A DNA stretch of 57,088 nt, taken from NCBI GenBank assembly GCA_030619685.1, contig JAUXAX010000010.1, positions 1-57,088 on the forward strand, written 5' to 3'. The notes beneath the pieces were generated by a model. It saw nothing but the letters and a program-made list of their open reading frames with translations, did no database searches and had not been told where the DNA came from. The translations under genes and the position numbers were made by a program. This stretch comes from Dehalococcoidia bacterium (GTDB taxonomy: Bacteria > Chloroflexota > Dehalococcoidia > SZUA-161). Positions 16,286 to 25,245 of the stretch are shown here, one piece after another (within the stretch, counting starts at the first letter, position 1; each line of letters begins with the position of its first letter).

Positions 16286-17083
16286 TTAATAGGAGCGAAA
16301 ATAGGGGCGCAGCTTGCGCATGGCGAAACTCCGGAACAGCCTGGGGAAGGCATTGCGAATTCCGATGTAAACCCTGTCGCTGGCCTGCGTAACCGTCTCG
16401 AACCGCTCTTTCTCTATAGCTTTCCTGATGCTTCTGGCAGTCTTTGCCGGCGGCATTTTGCCGTGGCTGCGATAGTACTCTCCCAATCTGTCGAAGACAG
16501 CGTTATCGAAGAACTCCGAGCGTGTGCCTCCAGGCAAAACCACCCCAACGTGTATGCCCCTGTCCTTCAGCTCATAGTACAGTGCCTCAGAGAGGGCGTA
16601 GATAGCGGCCTTGCTTACTATGTACGCGGTTGCCCCGGGCGTAATCAGTTTTGCCATAGGCGAGGATAGATTTATAATGGCGCCTCTGCCCTGCTCTTTC
16701 ATGATTGGAACAACAGCACGAGTAAGGTATAACGTTCCGTAGAAGTTGACAGCCATCTGTCTGTTAAATTCGTCTTCGGGTAATTCATCGAATAATTTTA
16801 CGATTATTATGCCGGCATTGTTGACCAGGATATCAATACTTCCGTGGCGCTGGTGCGATGCCTGGATCATCTGCTTGACCCGCGACTCATCGCTCACATC
16901 GCAGACCTCCGTGGTTGAATCCGGGGCATAATTGCGGACTTCTTTAAGAACTTCCGCCAGCTTATCTTCCCTTATATCCACCAATATGATGGTGCAGCCA
17001 TATCTCGCTAGCTCGATAGCGGTGGCCCTGCCGATACCCGTCCCAGCCCCGGTAATGAGGGCCATCCTGTTCTTTAAGTCCAT
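16286..17083 (-). CDS. Short-chain dehydrogenase/reductase
   Basis: 265 aa classical SDR. NAD(P)-binding TGAGTGIG (residues 11-18), Asp36 at the end of beta-2 (suggesting NAD rather than NADP), the NNAG motif (88-91), and catalytic Ser140, Tyr154 and Lys158 in YIVSK. The C-terminal 50 residues are basic and extended. It is upstream of the CoA-transferase pair in the same direction and may oxidise a hydroxy-acyl or alcohol intermediate of the same pathway; that link is inferred. Confidence 0.9.
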   Translation of the reverse strand: MDLKNRMALITGAGTGIGRATAIELARYGCTIILVDIREDKLAEVLKEVRNYAPDSTTEVCDVSDESRVKQMIQASHQRHGSIDILVNNAGIIIVKLFDELPEDEFNRQMAVNFYGTLYLTRAVVPIMKEQGRGAIINLSSPMAKLITPGATAYIVSKAAIYALSEALYYELKDRGIHVGVVLPGGTRSEFFDNAVFDRLGEYYRSHGKMPPAKTARSIRKAIEKERFETVTQASDRVYIGIRNAFPRLFRSFAMRKLRPYFRSY

Positions 17084-17138
17084 TCCTTAATCCCCCTCAA
17101 CAGCTTTGGAGCGATACGTTCTCACACCATAGCCCTGC

Positions 17139-17447
17139 TTATTTTACCTGCTCCTTCTCATGACGGCCTTTTCCGAAGGCGCTTCCATCTGCTATGCCCA
17201 AATACTTGCTGCACTCAACCGGATCAGCCAACACTCTGACCGTCTTCTCAAGCGACGAGTAGGCATCGAGACAGTTTTCCTTCTGCTTTGCGAAGATTTC
17301 CCCGACCCCCACCTGCGAACCGTTATTATTGACTGAATCCCTCGAGTTTCTACCCTGAGAGATAGGTGCTACATTTCCATTTTGGGGAGGCGGCGAGCAA
17401 CTGATAGCGCGACGCTGGGAGCTAAGTCTGAAATTGCCCCAAATCAC
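17139..17447 (-). CDS. Doubtful short frame
   Basis: 102 codons, unrecognised. The N-terminal half is low complexity (Ser/Asn/Gln); the C-terminal half (FAKQKENCLDAYSSLEKTVRV) reads as a helix and could be the tail of a degraded gene. No good ribosome-binding site. Included only as a possibility. Confidence 0.2.
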   Translation of the reverse strand: MIWGNFRLSSQRRAISCSPPPQNGNVAPISQGRNSRDSVNNNGSQVGVGEIFAKQKENCLDAYSSLEKTVRVLADPVECSKYLGIADGSAFGKGRHEKEQVK

Positions 17448-17519
17448 CTTTTCGTGGCACGATCGGCGCGCTATCGCAGATGCCCACCCTTGACGTGCAC
17501 GCCCAATGGGTCAAAGACC

Positions 17520-18095
17520 TTATTCCTCTATTTTATACTCCCACTGACAGCAGATATCGTCCGGACCCTCTCGAGGTGGCAGCTTTAGACCTGTTACCTT
17601 TATCTTGGGGTTACAAAGATAAGTTTCCGTGGCCGCCTTCTCCAGTACTTGACAATGGGCCGGTATTCTTTCCGGTTGGTTGGTCCTCTCGAAGAATTCG
17701 AGCACAACGCAATGGGTGCAAGTCAGTATGAGATGATTCTCGTTGATGATCTCAACAGAACCATCAAACAGATCTGTACCCGTCCAGCTGTCCGGCGCCA
17801 GTTGCATAAGCTTAAGAGAATCAAGGCAGGTATTCAGCTGGATACCCGAAATCGGGAGGTACTTCTTAAGTTGTCTATCACCTATTCTTGTCCAGACTTC
17901 GAGTTGGATTTCGTCAGCTGTCTTAAGGCCAACCCTCTTCTGGATTCCCTCGTACCAGTAGCCAGCGAGGCGAAGGTATTGCCGGCGCCATTGTAGCATC
18001 AGCTTGATGAGGAATTCCTTAGAAAGATCCTCAAATACTAGATCGTGTTTATACGGACCGCTATAATCATTTAATTCAGTTTTTGATTCAGACAT
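17520..18095 (-). CDS. DUF6125 / ATC-hydrolase-like protein
   Basis: 191 aa. An N-terminal helical half (LSKEFLIKLMLQWRRQYLRLAG) is followed by a cysteine-bearing C-terminal part with CTHC, a second Cys, NPKIKVTGLKLPP and CCQWEYKI. The order resembles the small family related to L-2-amino-thiazoline-4-carboxylate hydrolase (DUF6125), often found beside CoA-ligase, CaiB or SDR genes in Dehalococcoidia and anaerobic Deltaproteobacteria. Function not established. Confidence 0.5.
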   Translation of the reverse strand: MSESKTELNDYSGPYKHDLVFEDLSKEFLIKLMLQWRRQYLRLAGYWYEGIQKRVGLKTADEIQLEVWTRIGDRQLKKYLPISGIQLNTCLDSLKLMQLAPDSWTGTDLFDGSVEIINENHLILTCTHCVVLEFFERTNQPERIPAHCQVLEKAATETYLCNPKIKVTGLKLPPREGPDDICCQWEYKIEE

Positions 18096-18239
18096 TGTTC
18101 CCTCCTTATATGCGCATAATTGCCTCTGGATTTCTCCTCTTGAGTCCGATGTAGATCAAATTTGACTATTCTTGTTTTCCCCTCCTTTTCAGTCAACGCA
18201 TTAAGCTATGAGTTGCGCGAAGAGGCCCGATAAGGTAAC

Positions 18240-19418
18240 CTACCCTATCACTTCCGCCTCACGTAGCTGATTAATGCGCACTTGGTCGTAGCCAAGCTCG
18301 AGCAGGATCTCCTCAGTGTGCTGGCCGAATCTCTGGCTCCAATTTCTAGCCTGAAGCGGCGACTCTGAAAGCTTGATCATCGAGCCAATTTGCTTAGCGC
18401 GTCCGAGGGTTGGATGATCCAATTCGACAATCATCTCGCGAGCAAGCAAGTGAGGATCAGAGATCACCTCCTCAAGAGCGTAGACCGGGGCGACACAGGT
18501 ATCCTTGCGCCGTAGGATTTCGACCCACTCGTCCCGAGTTTTGGTCAAGAAGGCCTCCTTGAAATACTGGTGAATCTCCTCCCGTTTTTCGCCTTCCGCA
18601 TATTGATGATGAATGAAGTCTTCGCGGCCAAGAAGTTGACACAGGTTGGCATAGAACCAAGGCTCGACACTAGCGATGCTGATATACCCGCCATCCTTCG
18701 TCTCGTATACATCGTAGAATGGTCGTGGCCGTTCCCCCATGGATGTCGACTCGCCTTTTTCAGTAACCCCACCGACGAGGGCAGGAAGTAGCAGCGCCAT
18801 CATCAATTCTACTATGGCGTCTGTCATGGACACGTCCACGAATTGCCCTTTGCCGATCTTGTCCCGGGCCATCAGGGCAGCCAGGATACCGATGACAGCA
18901 CTCATTCCACCAGCGGCGAAGTCGGCCAAGGGCAGACGAGGAACAACGGGATGACCACCAGGCTGCCTAATCGTGCCCAGAAGCCCGCCCACAGAAATGC
19001 AGTTGATGTCATGTCCCGCAACGTCACGGTACGGCCCATCTTGCCCGTATGCTGTCAGCGAGGCATATACTATTCTGGGGTTGATCTTTCTGATAGTCTC
19101 ATAATCGACACCTAAACGTTTAACGACACCAGGCCTAAAACCCTCTGTTATAACATCAGCAGTTCTGGCCAATTCATAGAATATGTCAAGTCCCTCTTGG
19201 GCCTTGAGATTAAGACCCATGGTCTTGCAGTTCCGCCACCCTGGGAAGTTAGGTGAGTCCGCAAACAGAAACAAGACAGGACCACCGCGCCGTTCAGGTC
19301 GAGCCTCGTACACCTTTATCACCTCAGCGCCCAGATCTCCAAGAAGAACGGAGCAAAATGTGCCAGGCCCTAGCCAAGCCATATCGAGCACTCTTATTCC
19401 CTCGAGAGCCGCTGCCAT
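18240..19418 (-). CDS. CaiB/BaiF family III CoA-transferase
   Basis: 392 aa, full length. Family III CoA-transferases form an aspartyl-CoA intermediate; the catalytic Asp is Asp137 in AGHDINCISV. Other signatures are LEGIRVLDMAWLGPGTFC at the N-terminus, EVIKVYEA, VITEGFRPGVVKRLG and NPRIVYASLTAYGQDGPY. Probably acts with the SDR and the family I CoA-transferase in activating and degrading a carboxylic acid, but the substrate is unknown. Confidence 0.92.
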   Translation of the reverse strand: MAAALEGIRVLDMAWLGPGTFCSVLLGDLGAEVIKVYEARPERRGGPVLFLFADSPNFPGWRNCKTMGLNLKAQEGLDIFYELARTADVITEGFRPGVVKRLGVDYETIRKINPRIVYASLTAYGQDGPYRDVAGHDINCISVGGLLGTIRQPGGHPVVPRLPLADFAAGGMSAVIGILAALMARDKIGKGQFVDVSMTDAIVELMMALLLPALVGGVTEKGESTSMGERPRPFYDVYETKDGGYISIASVEPWFYANLCQLLGREDFIHHQYAEGEKREEIHQYFKEAFLTKTRDEWVEILRRKDTCVAPVYALEEVISDPHLLAREMIVELDHPTLGRAKQIGSMIKLSESPLQARNWSQRFGQHTEEILLELGYDQVRINQLREAEVIG

Positions 19419-19581
19419 CTATAGTTGCCTCCAAGGATGTTATTAGTTAGGCCAGCTAACCAGTTGCGGAAAAGAAGCCCTGATGATCGCGGGATTTAAT
19501 GATGCTTTACTTCGGTTTTGTTGCTGAAGTATTTCACCCGCAGTGGTTCCAGAGCTATATCGCTGCCTATTGTTCCTCTAA

Positions 19582-20163
19582 CTACTCAAGATTTGTGCGT
19601 ATCAGATCTTTTACGACCTCACTAGGTATGCGGATATGAGGTAGCTTAACGCTGGGCAGACGCCCGCTCCTAACCCAGCGGCGCACGGTCTCTTTACTCA
19701 TCCTCAACTCATTGGCTACCTCTTCGACCGTTAACATACTTGCTTCTGGGAATTGGTCAAGTATGCGTTGCATGACTTGTGTTATGTCGCCAGTCCTCTC
19801 CAACGCGCTCTTCACCCCACGCACCATTCCCACAACCACCATAGGCTTGCCTGCCCGGTCTCTGACAAGCACAGCAGTAAGGCGAACATCAACGACAGTG
19901 CCGTCGCTCTGTACAACTCCCACCTCATCTTCCACATATCCTCTTGATATGACCTTTGAGATGATACGAGCTGCTATCGCTGTATCTGCTACGAAATCCT
20001 GAACATGCATGCCGATAAGTTCTGCCTTTGATTTGTTAACATAGTTGCAACACCGTTCATTGGCAAATACGATTGTTCCATCCAATTCAAACACGCTGAG
20101 AGCGGCTGGATAGCTTTCAAGGAATCCTACTATGAACTCTTCACTCAGGATCGAAGACGACAT
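19582..20163 (-). CDS. PAS-HTH regulator
   Basis: 193 aa. A PAS domain (about 8-125; ESYPAALSVFELDGTIVFAN, then VEDEVGVVQSDGTVVDVRL) is fused to an excisionase/MerR-like helix-turn-helix (about 140-190; MLTVEEVANELRMSKETVRRWVRSGRLP). The fusion suggests a one-component sensor that binds DNA. It is the first gene of the minus-strand cargo block, so it may control the CoA-transferase genes. The HTH type is also that of recombination directionality factors. Confidence 0.8.
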   Translation of the reverse strand: MSSSILSEEFIVGFLESYPAALSVFELDGTIVFANERCCNYVNKSKAELIGMHVQDFVADTAIAARIISKVISRGYVEDEVGVVQSDGTVVDVRLTAVLVRDRAGKPMVVVGMVRGVKSALERTGDITQVMQRILDQFPEASMLTVEEVANELRMSKETVRRWVRSGRLPSVKLPHIRIPSEVVKDLIRTNLE

Positions 20164-20617
20164 TTGACTACTTTCTATGACAAACTGCTACCGAAAACTA
20201 CCAAAACTCCTGGCATTTGTCAAGACGTTGTACTGGTATCCCTGGCTACCGATTGGAAGGGTATTTCCAAGTCGGAAACCGCAAAGAGCTACCGAAATGT
20301 CTGCGCTCAAGGAGTATCCTCTGGAAAAGTGTCGCAACCACTGTCGTCAACAGTCTGGCCGAACTGGGGTGTGTTGTAGGTTATCTAATTCAGTCCGGAT
20401 TCAGTCTGGCGCCTCGAACAGACGCCACCTTGATCAGAAGTTAAGGAGTCGATGTTTTGTATCTGCAGAGGGCCAAAAACGCGATATCGCCACCTTAACT
20501 CGGGGAGAATCAGGAGGACTCTACTTCAGGAACCTCCGTTTTCGAGCAGAGCTGGGCAAAATAGCAGGAGCAACAAAACGCCCCAAAGTGCAATGCTGAG
20601 GGCCGATCGGATGGACC
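20164..20617. other. Intergenic, no gene recognised
   Basis: About 450 bases upstream of the PAS-HTH gene. A 140-codon plus-strand frame (20177-20599) is Arg-rich, motif-free and lacks a ribosome-binding site, so it is not called. Confidence 0.4.
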
Positions 20618-20800
20618 TTATGGACTTTGAGACGGAAGATGAAAGAAGTCAGATCGCCAGCCCTGTGGCTTGAGAACTGTGAACCTCTTTCTGAGCTCTC
20701 TATACCACTTGCATTTCTCTACTCTTACATCGAACGCAAGGGGACAGTGCCTACAGCGACCTTGGAAGTTAATGGGGCATCCCTTCACTGCCATGGCCAT
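20618..20800 (-). CDS. Small cysteine-rich protein
   Basis: About 60 aa from the ATG at 20800 (or 20794). It has five cysteines early (GCPINFQGRCRHCPLAFD, then EKCKWYRELRKRF), which suggests a small metal-binding fold. GGGGTGA precedes the start and TATAAT lies about 10 bases further upstream. Family unknown. Confidence 0.45.
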   Translation of the reverse strand: MAMAVKGCPINFQGRCRHCPLAFDVRVEKCKWYRELRKRFTVLKPQGWRSDFFHLPSQSP

Positions 20801-21175
20801 TTCACCCCAGATTATATTAGCACACTTCCAGTAGCTAGCGAAGCCCTGTAGAAGCGATAAGCGTCTGGCGCGATGTCCACCGTGGGGGAACACTACTGAG
20901 TGGTTTTGCTTTTGCCAGAGGTGCGCGGACGCCTAACAATATGAGTATTTGTGCAACCGATGGGACTTTCTGAAACCCCATATCGGCTGTCGGGAAGACT
21001 GGTTAGGTACGGCGCATACAACTGTCACATGCACCAATCCCACGTTTACTGTCTAACAAGCCGTTCAACTTCTGGTCTTTGTCGTTTTGTTTCTAGGTAA
21101 CCCAAATATAAATCAGGAGCTACTTGAATGAATCGGCATCCCATAGTATCCTTTAATAAGACCGATAGTTCGTGA
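20801..21175. other. Intergenic, composition boundary
   Basis: About 375 bases between the higher-GC cargo and the lower-GC defence-like segment. No gene or terminator was recognised. Confidence 0.35.
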
Positions 21176-22375
21176 ATGATGATGTGGACCGGGCCGACAT
21201 TTCAGGCTTACTACCAGCAGATAGACCGTATTACTCGTGAAAGGCTGGACAAGGAGGATTCCAACTACCTCCTACAGGTGGACTTTGACGAGTACTTGAA
21301 CTTTCTGGTGGATGAAGCCAAATGGGAGCCACTGTTATGGGATGAGTCTCAGATGACAGTGGAACCTTTCTCTACCAAACGCCAACGTAGAGATGAATTC
21401 CACGACGGCCGAACCTACCAGGTTGAAGAGCAACGAATTCGCCTCCGCATTCCTATTCCACCTCATCCGCAGAGGGCCGACTATTTTAAGTTTGGTCCCT
21501 CAACGACGTGGGGGGCAGAGCCGGAATGGAGATTCGAAGGCGATGTCCTTATCCACGAGGTAGAAGCGACTGAACAAGGAGTCCAAAAAGGAATTGAGGC
21601 GGTTCGCTTCTGGCTCGGGAATCGAAACAAAGAGATCGAGGCTGGAAATAGGCAGTTACAAGACCGGATTCGACCAGTCTGGGAAGCAAAACGGAAGCGA
21701 TTGGAAGAGAAGCAAAACACCACCGAGGCGCTGCTGCAGAAGCTGAATATCCCCTTGCATCAAGACCCCAATGCCAAGATCAAGCCGATAGAGATCAAAC
21801 CCCGACAGCTACGTACAGTTATGGAAAAACCAAAGGCGACGAGTAAGGCTGAGTCTGCCCTGAACCGAAGTGACGTGGTATCGCTCGTAGACTTCATTGA
21901 ACAGTACACCCAGCAGTTTGAGGTTGCACCTAGAACCTACCAGAAGATGGACGAGGAGGAATTGCGAGATCTCCTAGTCGGAATGATGAATGCCAACTAT
22001 CCAGGAAGCACCACTGGCGAGACTTTTAGTAAGCTGGGGAAAACAGATATCTCCTTGCGAGTGGATTCCGGGCATGTGCTGATATGTGAGTGCAAGTTTT
22101 GGTCGGGAGCCAAGGCATACAAGGATGCGGTGGAACAGCTGTTCAATTACCTTACATGGCGCCAGAACTACAGCGTGCTTCTCCATTTCTGCAAGCTGAA
22201 GGACATGACTGCTGCTTTCTCGGAGGGCAAGAGAGCGGTAACCGAACATTTATCATTCACAGCCGGGACATTGCAGGGACAGTCCGATACACGCTTCACC
22301 AGTAGGCATGCCCACCCTCAAGACGCCAGCAAATCAGTGGAAGTCTTCCATCTGTTTGTTGACCTGAGCGTTTAA
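21176..22375 (+). CDS. PD-(D/E)XK nuclease-domain protein
   Basis: 399 aa. The C-terminal 150 residues carry a restriction-endonuclease-like core: GETFSKLGKTDISLRV (catalytic Asp), then VLICECKFW (the ExK element) and a following helix with DAVEQLFNYLTWR. The N-terminal 200 residues are a beta-rich region plus a coiled coil (IEAGNRQLQDRIRPVWEAKRKRLEEK). This looks like a stand-alone defence nuclease. No ribosome-binding site is visible before the three tandem ATG codons. No methyltransferase is nearby. Confidence 0.75.
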   Translation: MMMWTGPTFQAYYQQIDRITRERLDKEDSNYLLQVDFDEYLNFLVDEAKWEPLLWDESQMTVEPFSTKRQRRDEFHDGRTYQVEEQRIRLRIPIPPHPQRADYFKFGPSTTWGAEPEWRFEGDVLIHEVEATEQGVQKGIEAVRFWLGNRNKEIEAGNRQLQDRIRPVWEAKRKRLEEKQNTTEALLQKLNIPLHQDPNAKIKPIEIKPRQLRTVMEKPKATSKAESALNRSDVVSLVDFIEQYTQQFEVAPRTYQKMDEEELRDLLVGMMNANYPGSTTGETFSKLGKTDISLRVDSGHVLICECKFWSGAKAYKDAVEQLFNYLTWRQNYSVLLHFCKLKDMTAAFSEGKRAVTEHLSFTAGTLQGQSDTRFTSRHAHPQDASKSVEVFHLFVDLSV

Positions 22376-22531
22376 TTCTAAGCGGTTCGGCCCGCGGCGA
22401 AAGCGAGGCCTCGTCTGGCTCAGGACGCTTGGGATTCAGGAAGCACAGCATACATTTCCGAGGAATGTTGGGTGGATGGCACCATATGGCTGACTGTTTA
22501 GCCACCTGAAATAATATGTTGTATGTAATTC

Positions 22532-22714
22532 TCACAGCCAAAGATTGCCTCTGGGCACATTCTCCTTAACATAGCGATCATGGGCTTTTAGCTTTGTAGC
22601 AATATCTTTAAGCATAGCCTGGGTTCTATCTTCCTCTTTTCTTTGGGGATATGAAGGGGCTTTCTCTTTTGGTGCTACTTCTTCTTTTCTTCTAAATATG
22701 TCAAAGAAGCCCAT
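22532..22714 (-). CDS. Small charged protein
   Basis: 60 aa, starting MGFFDIFRRKEEVAPKEKAP, then a helical charged stretch. Such short Lys/Glu-rich proteins beginning MGFF are common but uncharacterised. No clear Shine-Dalgarno; coding status is probable only. Confidence 0.4.
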   Translation of the reverse strand: MGFFDIFRRKEEVAPKEKAPSYPQRKEEDRTQAMLKDIATKLKAHDRYVKENVPRGNLWL

Positions 22715-23088
22715 GTATTCATTTTGTAAAAGGAGTATATAAAGCTATCACACAAGCTATCACGAGCCTGGACGATAACTAATCTGAACCGGATTCCCCC
22801 CAACCCGCATTCCTGGGAGCTGGACAACATTCTGGGCCGAGGCGCACAAATGGCCACGCCTGTCTCTCGACGCACTGAGGCTGTCATTGACTCTGCGATC
22901 GTGCTTTTCCAGCGAGGAGTGGTGATGCCGGAGAGGTTGATAGAGACAGTCAGTGCCTATCTTTGGCCTAGTGGTGGGGCTGTCCGGCATTGGTGATTGC
23001 CATTGCTGAGCCTCGAGCTTTTCAAGGGGGCTATTGGATGTTCTTGTAAGTGACAGGCGTAGGATATTGAACCTGTACCTTTTTCCAC
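22715..23088. other. Intergenic, no gene recognised
   Basis: About 370 bases before the promoter of the 23172 gene. A 127-codon minus-strand frame is low in motifs and lacks a start signal. Confidence 0.35.
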
Positions 23089-23116
23089 TTGACTTCAGTG
23101 GAAATATGTCTATAAC
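23089..23116 (+). promoter_or_regulatory. Promoter of the 23172 gene
   Basis: TTGACT (23089-23094), 16-bp spacer, TATAAC (23111-23116). An inverted repeat CCACT/AGTGG overlaps the -35, a possible operator. The gene starts about 55 bases downstream. Confidence 0.6.
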
Positions 23117-23171
23117 ATGATATGGTCTTGGTCCGATTCTCATAGGACCACTCGTTCAGGAGGTACTGAGA

Positions 23172-24362
23172 GTGTTTGAACCCCAAACGCCTAGAGCAGG
23201 TGACGTGCTTTTGGATACCGATTTCATGTTGTCTGCGTTATCCCACTGGAGTTATTACAAGGCAGAGAATATGGAATCCAAAGGGTGGTTTAGCTTCCTA
23301 GACATTTTAGCACTGTTCTCACTGGCTGAGGCAGTCGTGTTAAATGAGAGATTGTTGAGTGAACACTTAGGTGATGATGCACAACAAATACCAAGCTGGG
23401 AACCCATCTTAGAGTTAGCCAAAAAAGGTATCATATACCGCACGGACTACATACAAGACTACAAACAGAGTGTGACCAGTGAGTACTGCCAGCAAGTCTG
23501 GACGGTTATTGAGGATGACATGGATAAGTTAGCAAGATGGGGTTGGCCAGGCGCGGATTTCACGCTTCAGGCATCTTTTGAACGCTCCACATGGACAACT
23601 AAGAACGGAATCGACCATCTGGCATGGCCAGTATTCCAAGTACTTACACACGCCGCAATATCGACACCCGTGCAATCAATGATGCAACGGCTATACTCTA
23701 AGGTCGACTCTTCTCTAAGATCGCGAGTGTGTGAACTAAGGGGGGTTGGTTGTCCTATTCCTATGTACATACCTCCAATTCCTGCAGTGATCCTTGAGCG
23801 CTGCGAAGGCGATGCCAAGCGTTTCTTTGACGAGGCAATTAGTCTCCGGGAGGAGTTCCAGGGATTCAGAAAAAAGTACCTGAACTACCAGAACCTGATA
23901 GCTAATCCGGGTAATCTACCTATACGTGAGCTATTTCAAGCCTACAAAGATGCTGTGAGCGATGTCACAAAACAACTCGAACGTACGACTCGAAAACGAA
24001 GTGATTCAAAGCTCATGTTCGAAATCTGGAATGCAGCCTGTGAGATGAAAGCTGGCAGTCTGTCAGTTGATCCTCAAGCTACTGCAGCCCTTAATCTGAG
24101 CGCGTTGCTCCAGGCGGGAGTGAAGGGTATAGAGGTGTACAAGATAAAAGCGAAAGCTAAGATGATGTTTGACTTGTGGAAGAAGGTGACAGAAATACGT
24201 AACTACGGGGAACTAGTAGTACGCACATTTGGCATCGACGCCAATGAGTTGCACAGTTTCAGCCGTGTTGCCGAACGTCTCGCAATCAAATGCGACGCGC
24301 TAGGAAACGTGAGACGCGAACAGTTTTGGGAACAGTGTTTAGAACCCCTGAGTCCTGAGTAG
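23172..24362 (+). CDS. Hypothetical helical protein
   Basis: 396 aa, unrecognised. Predominantly alpha-helical and soluble, with a coiled-coil-like central section (RFFDEAISLREEFQGFRKKYLNY) and no Cys/His metal motif. The N-terminus (DVLLDTDFMLSAL) could resemble a PIN-like first strand with an acidic residue, but no complete PIN acidic set was found. The GTG start is supported by GGAGG eight bases upstream and a good promoter. The neighbourhood suggests a defence-linked role. Confidence 0.65.
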   Translation: MFEPQTPRAGDVLLDTDFMLSALSHWSYYKAENMESKGWFSFLDILALFSLAEAVVLNERLLSEHLGDDAQQIPSWEPILELAKKGIIYRTDYIQDYKQSVTSEYCQQVWTVIEDDMDKLARWGWPGADFTLQASFERSTWTTKNGIDHLAWPVFQVLTHAAISTPVQSMMQRLYSKVDSSLRSRVCELRGVGCPIPMYIPPIPAVILERCEGDAKRFFDEAISLREEFQGFRKKYLNYQNLIANPGNLPIRELFQAYKDAVSDVTKQLERTTRKRSDSKLMFEIWNAACEMKAGSLSVDPQATAALNLSALLQAGVKGIEVYKIKAKAKMMFDLWKKVTEIRNYGELVVRTFGIDANELHSFSRVAERLAIKCDALGNVRREQFWEQCLEPLSPE

Positions 24363-24603
24363 GTGTGTGACTCAAGGTTAGCCTGTTGTAACAATGGTGT
24401 GTAGTAGCCTGAGCGATTGCTGCTGAAGCCTTGTCTGGATTTGACAAATGTTGCTGTAGTCTTCTGCGTAGATTGGTACTTGAGCCAATGTAGGCAGTCT
24501 TCTTCCACCCGTATGCATATCTAAGTTGATAGGCACCTGGTTCTTCGGGAACTCTATCAACGTTCTCCTAGGTGAACTTACTCCATCGCTTTCTTATGAC
24601 CAT
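24286..24603 (-). pseudogene. GIY-YIG nuclease pseudogene (in-frame amber codon)
   Basis: From the ATG at 24603, with a perfect GGAGG six bases upstream, the frame reads MVIRKRWSKFT, then TAG (24568-24570), then VPEEPGAYQLRY, KKTAYIGSSTNLRRRLQQHL, an obvious GIY-YIG core. The stop replaces what is probably a Gln codon. After about 75 codons the similarity ends and the frame runs into the end of the convergent gene at 23172-24362, so the C-terminal catalytic Glu region is also lost. It lies downstream of promoter motif P2. Confidence 0.75.
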
Positions 24604-24661
24604 TGGCAACCTCCTTCGAGAGACTACATCCTACAATGCCTTGACATTGACTTGCAGCAGG

Positions 24662-24690
24662 AGTATACCAATCACAGTAGAATATCGCAA
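24662..24690. promoter_or_regulatory. Bidirectional promoter motif P2 (minus half intact)
   Basis: Minus strand: TTGCGA (24690-24685), 17-bp spacer, TATACT (24667-24662), driving the GIY-YIG pseudogene. The plus-strand -10 TAGAAT (24678-24683) is kept, but the plus -35 is misplaced (TTGCAG with a 20-bp spacer), so plus-strand activity is doubtful. Confidence 0.65.
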
Positions 24691-24936
24691 GAAGTAGGCT
24701 GTTTGCTGGGTACGAGTCAGCTACACCTACGTAAGAATTCTCAGTTTTTCTGTGAGCCGTTATGTTAGCTGGGTCTGAAGCGAATTGATCGTGCCTTCAG
24801 GCTGATAGGGCTGGTGGCGCAAGGTTCGATTCCTTGGGCGTTTGTCGGCCTCGTAGCCCTCCTTCAAATCGCACTGTTGCGATTGGCTGGTCTGAATCTA
24901 TCAGTTCTTGCTGGCCTAGAGAAAGGAGGAAGGCCT
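24691..24936. other. Intergenic with tRNA T-arm-like stem
   Basis: CAAGG-TTCGATT-CCTTG at 24820-24836 looks like a T-arm, but no acceptor, D or anticodon arms fit around it. It could be a tRNA-derived scar. No gene is recognised. Confidence 0.3.
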
Positions 24937-25041
24937 ATGAAGGAAAAGACAAACCAATTGCTAAGGTTGCTTGGTCGCTACGTACCCAAAACAAATTGGG
25001 CTACAGAGGCCAGCTGCGTGGCAGGGTCCCTGCCAGCCTGA
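24937..25041 (+). CDS. Possible 34-aa peptide
   Basis: A 34-codon frame with a near-perfect Shine-Dalgarno (AAAGGAGG, seven bases before the ATG), starting MKEKTNQLLRLLGRYVPK. It overlaps the minus-strand small membrane gene, so at most one is likely real. Confidence 0.3.
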   Translation: MKEKTNQLLRLLGRYVPKTNWATEASCVAGSLPA

Positions 25042-25245
25042 GTGCATGATCGGACTTACCCCAGCATGAGATAAATTGCAGGCAAACTTAATTTCAGGAA
25101 AGTCACCCTGACAGTCCTCACAACTTTTCTCTAACCACGAAAAGTGTTCCCTCCACTTTGTGACGCCGATACATAAGCTTAGCATAGCCGCTAAGATGGC
25201 AACACCACATGTTTTAGGGATATATTCAATGAACATCTCGCTCAA
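24961..25245 (-). CDS. Small single-helix membrane protein
   Basis: 94 aa. One membrane helix (GVAILAAMLSLCIGV, about residues 14-28) is followed by an acidic/aromatic segment and a cysteine-rich tail. It overlaps the end of the upstream gene (25226-26071) by 20 bases, which implies coupling. Its codons for GVTKWREHFSWLEKS are the 54-bp sequence that recurs inside attR. The last 30 residues look less protein-like, so the true end is uncertain. Confidence 0.4.
   Translation of the reverse strand: MSEMFIEYIPKTCGVAILAAMLSLCIGVTKWREHFSWLEKSCEDCQGDFPEIKFACNLSHAGVSPIMHSGWQGPCHAAGLCSPICFGYVATKQP
25122..25175. repeat. Internal copy of the attR inner arm
   Basis: 54 bp identical except for one base to 38592-38645, the island side of attR including the first four bases of the core (CATA). 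Similarity stops sharply on both sides. Confidence 0.85.

Noticed and set aside
24820..24836. tRNA T-arm-like stem CAAGG-TTCGATT-CCTTG
   Set aside because: No matching acceptor stem, D-arm or anticodon arm could be drawn in the flanks, so it is not called a tRNA gene.
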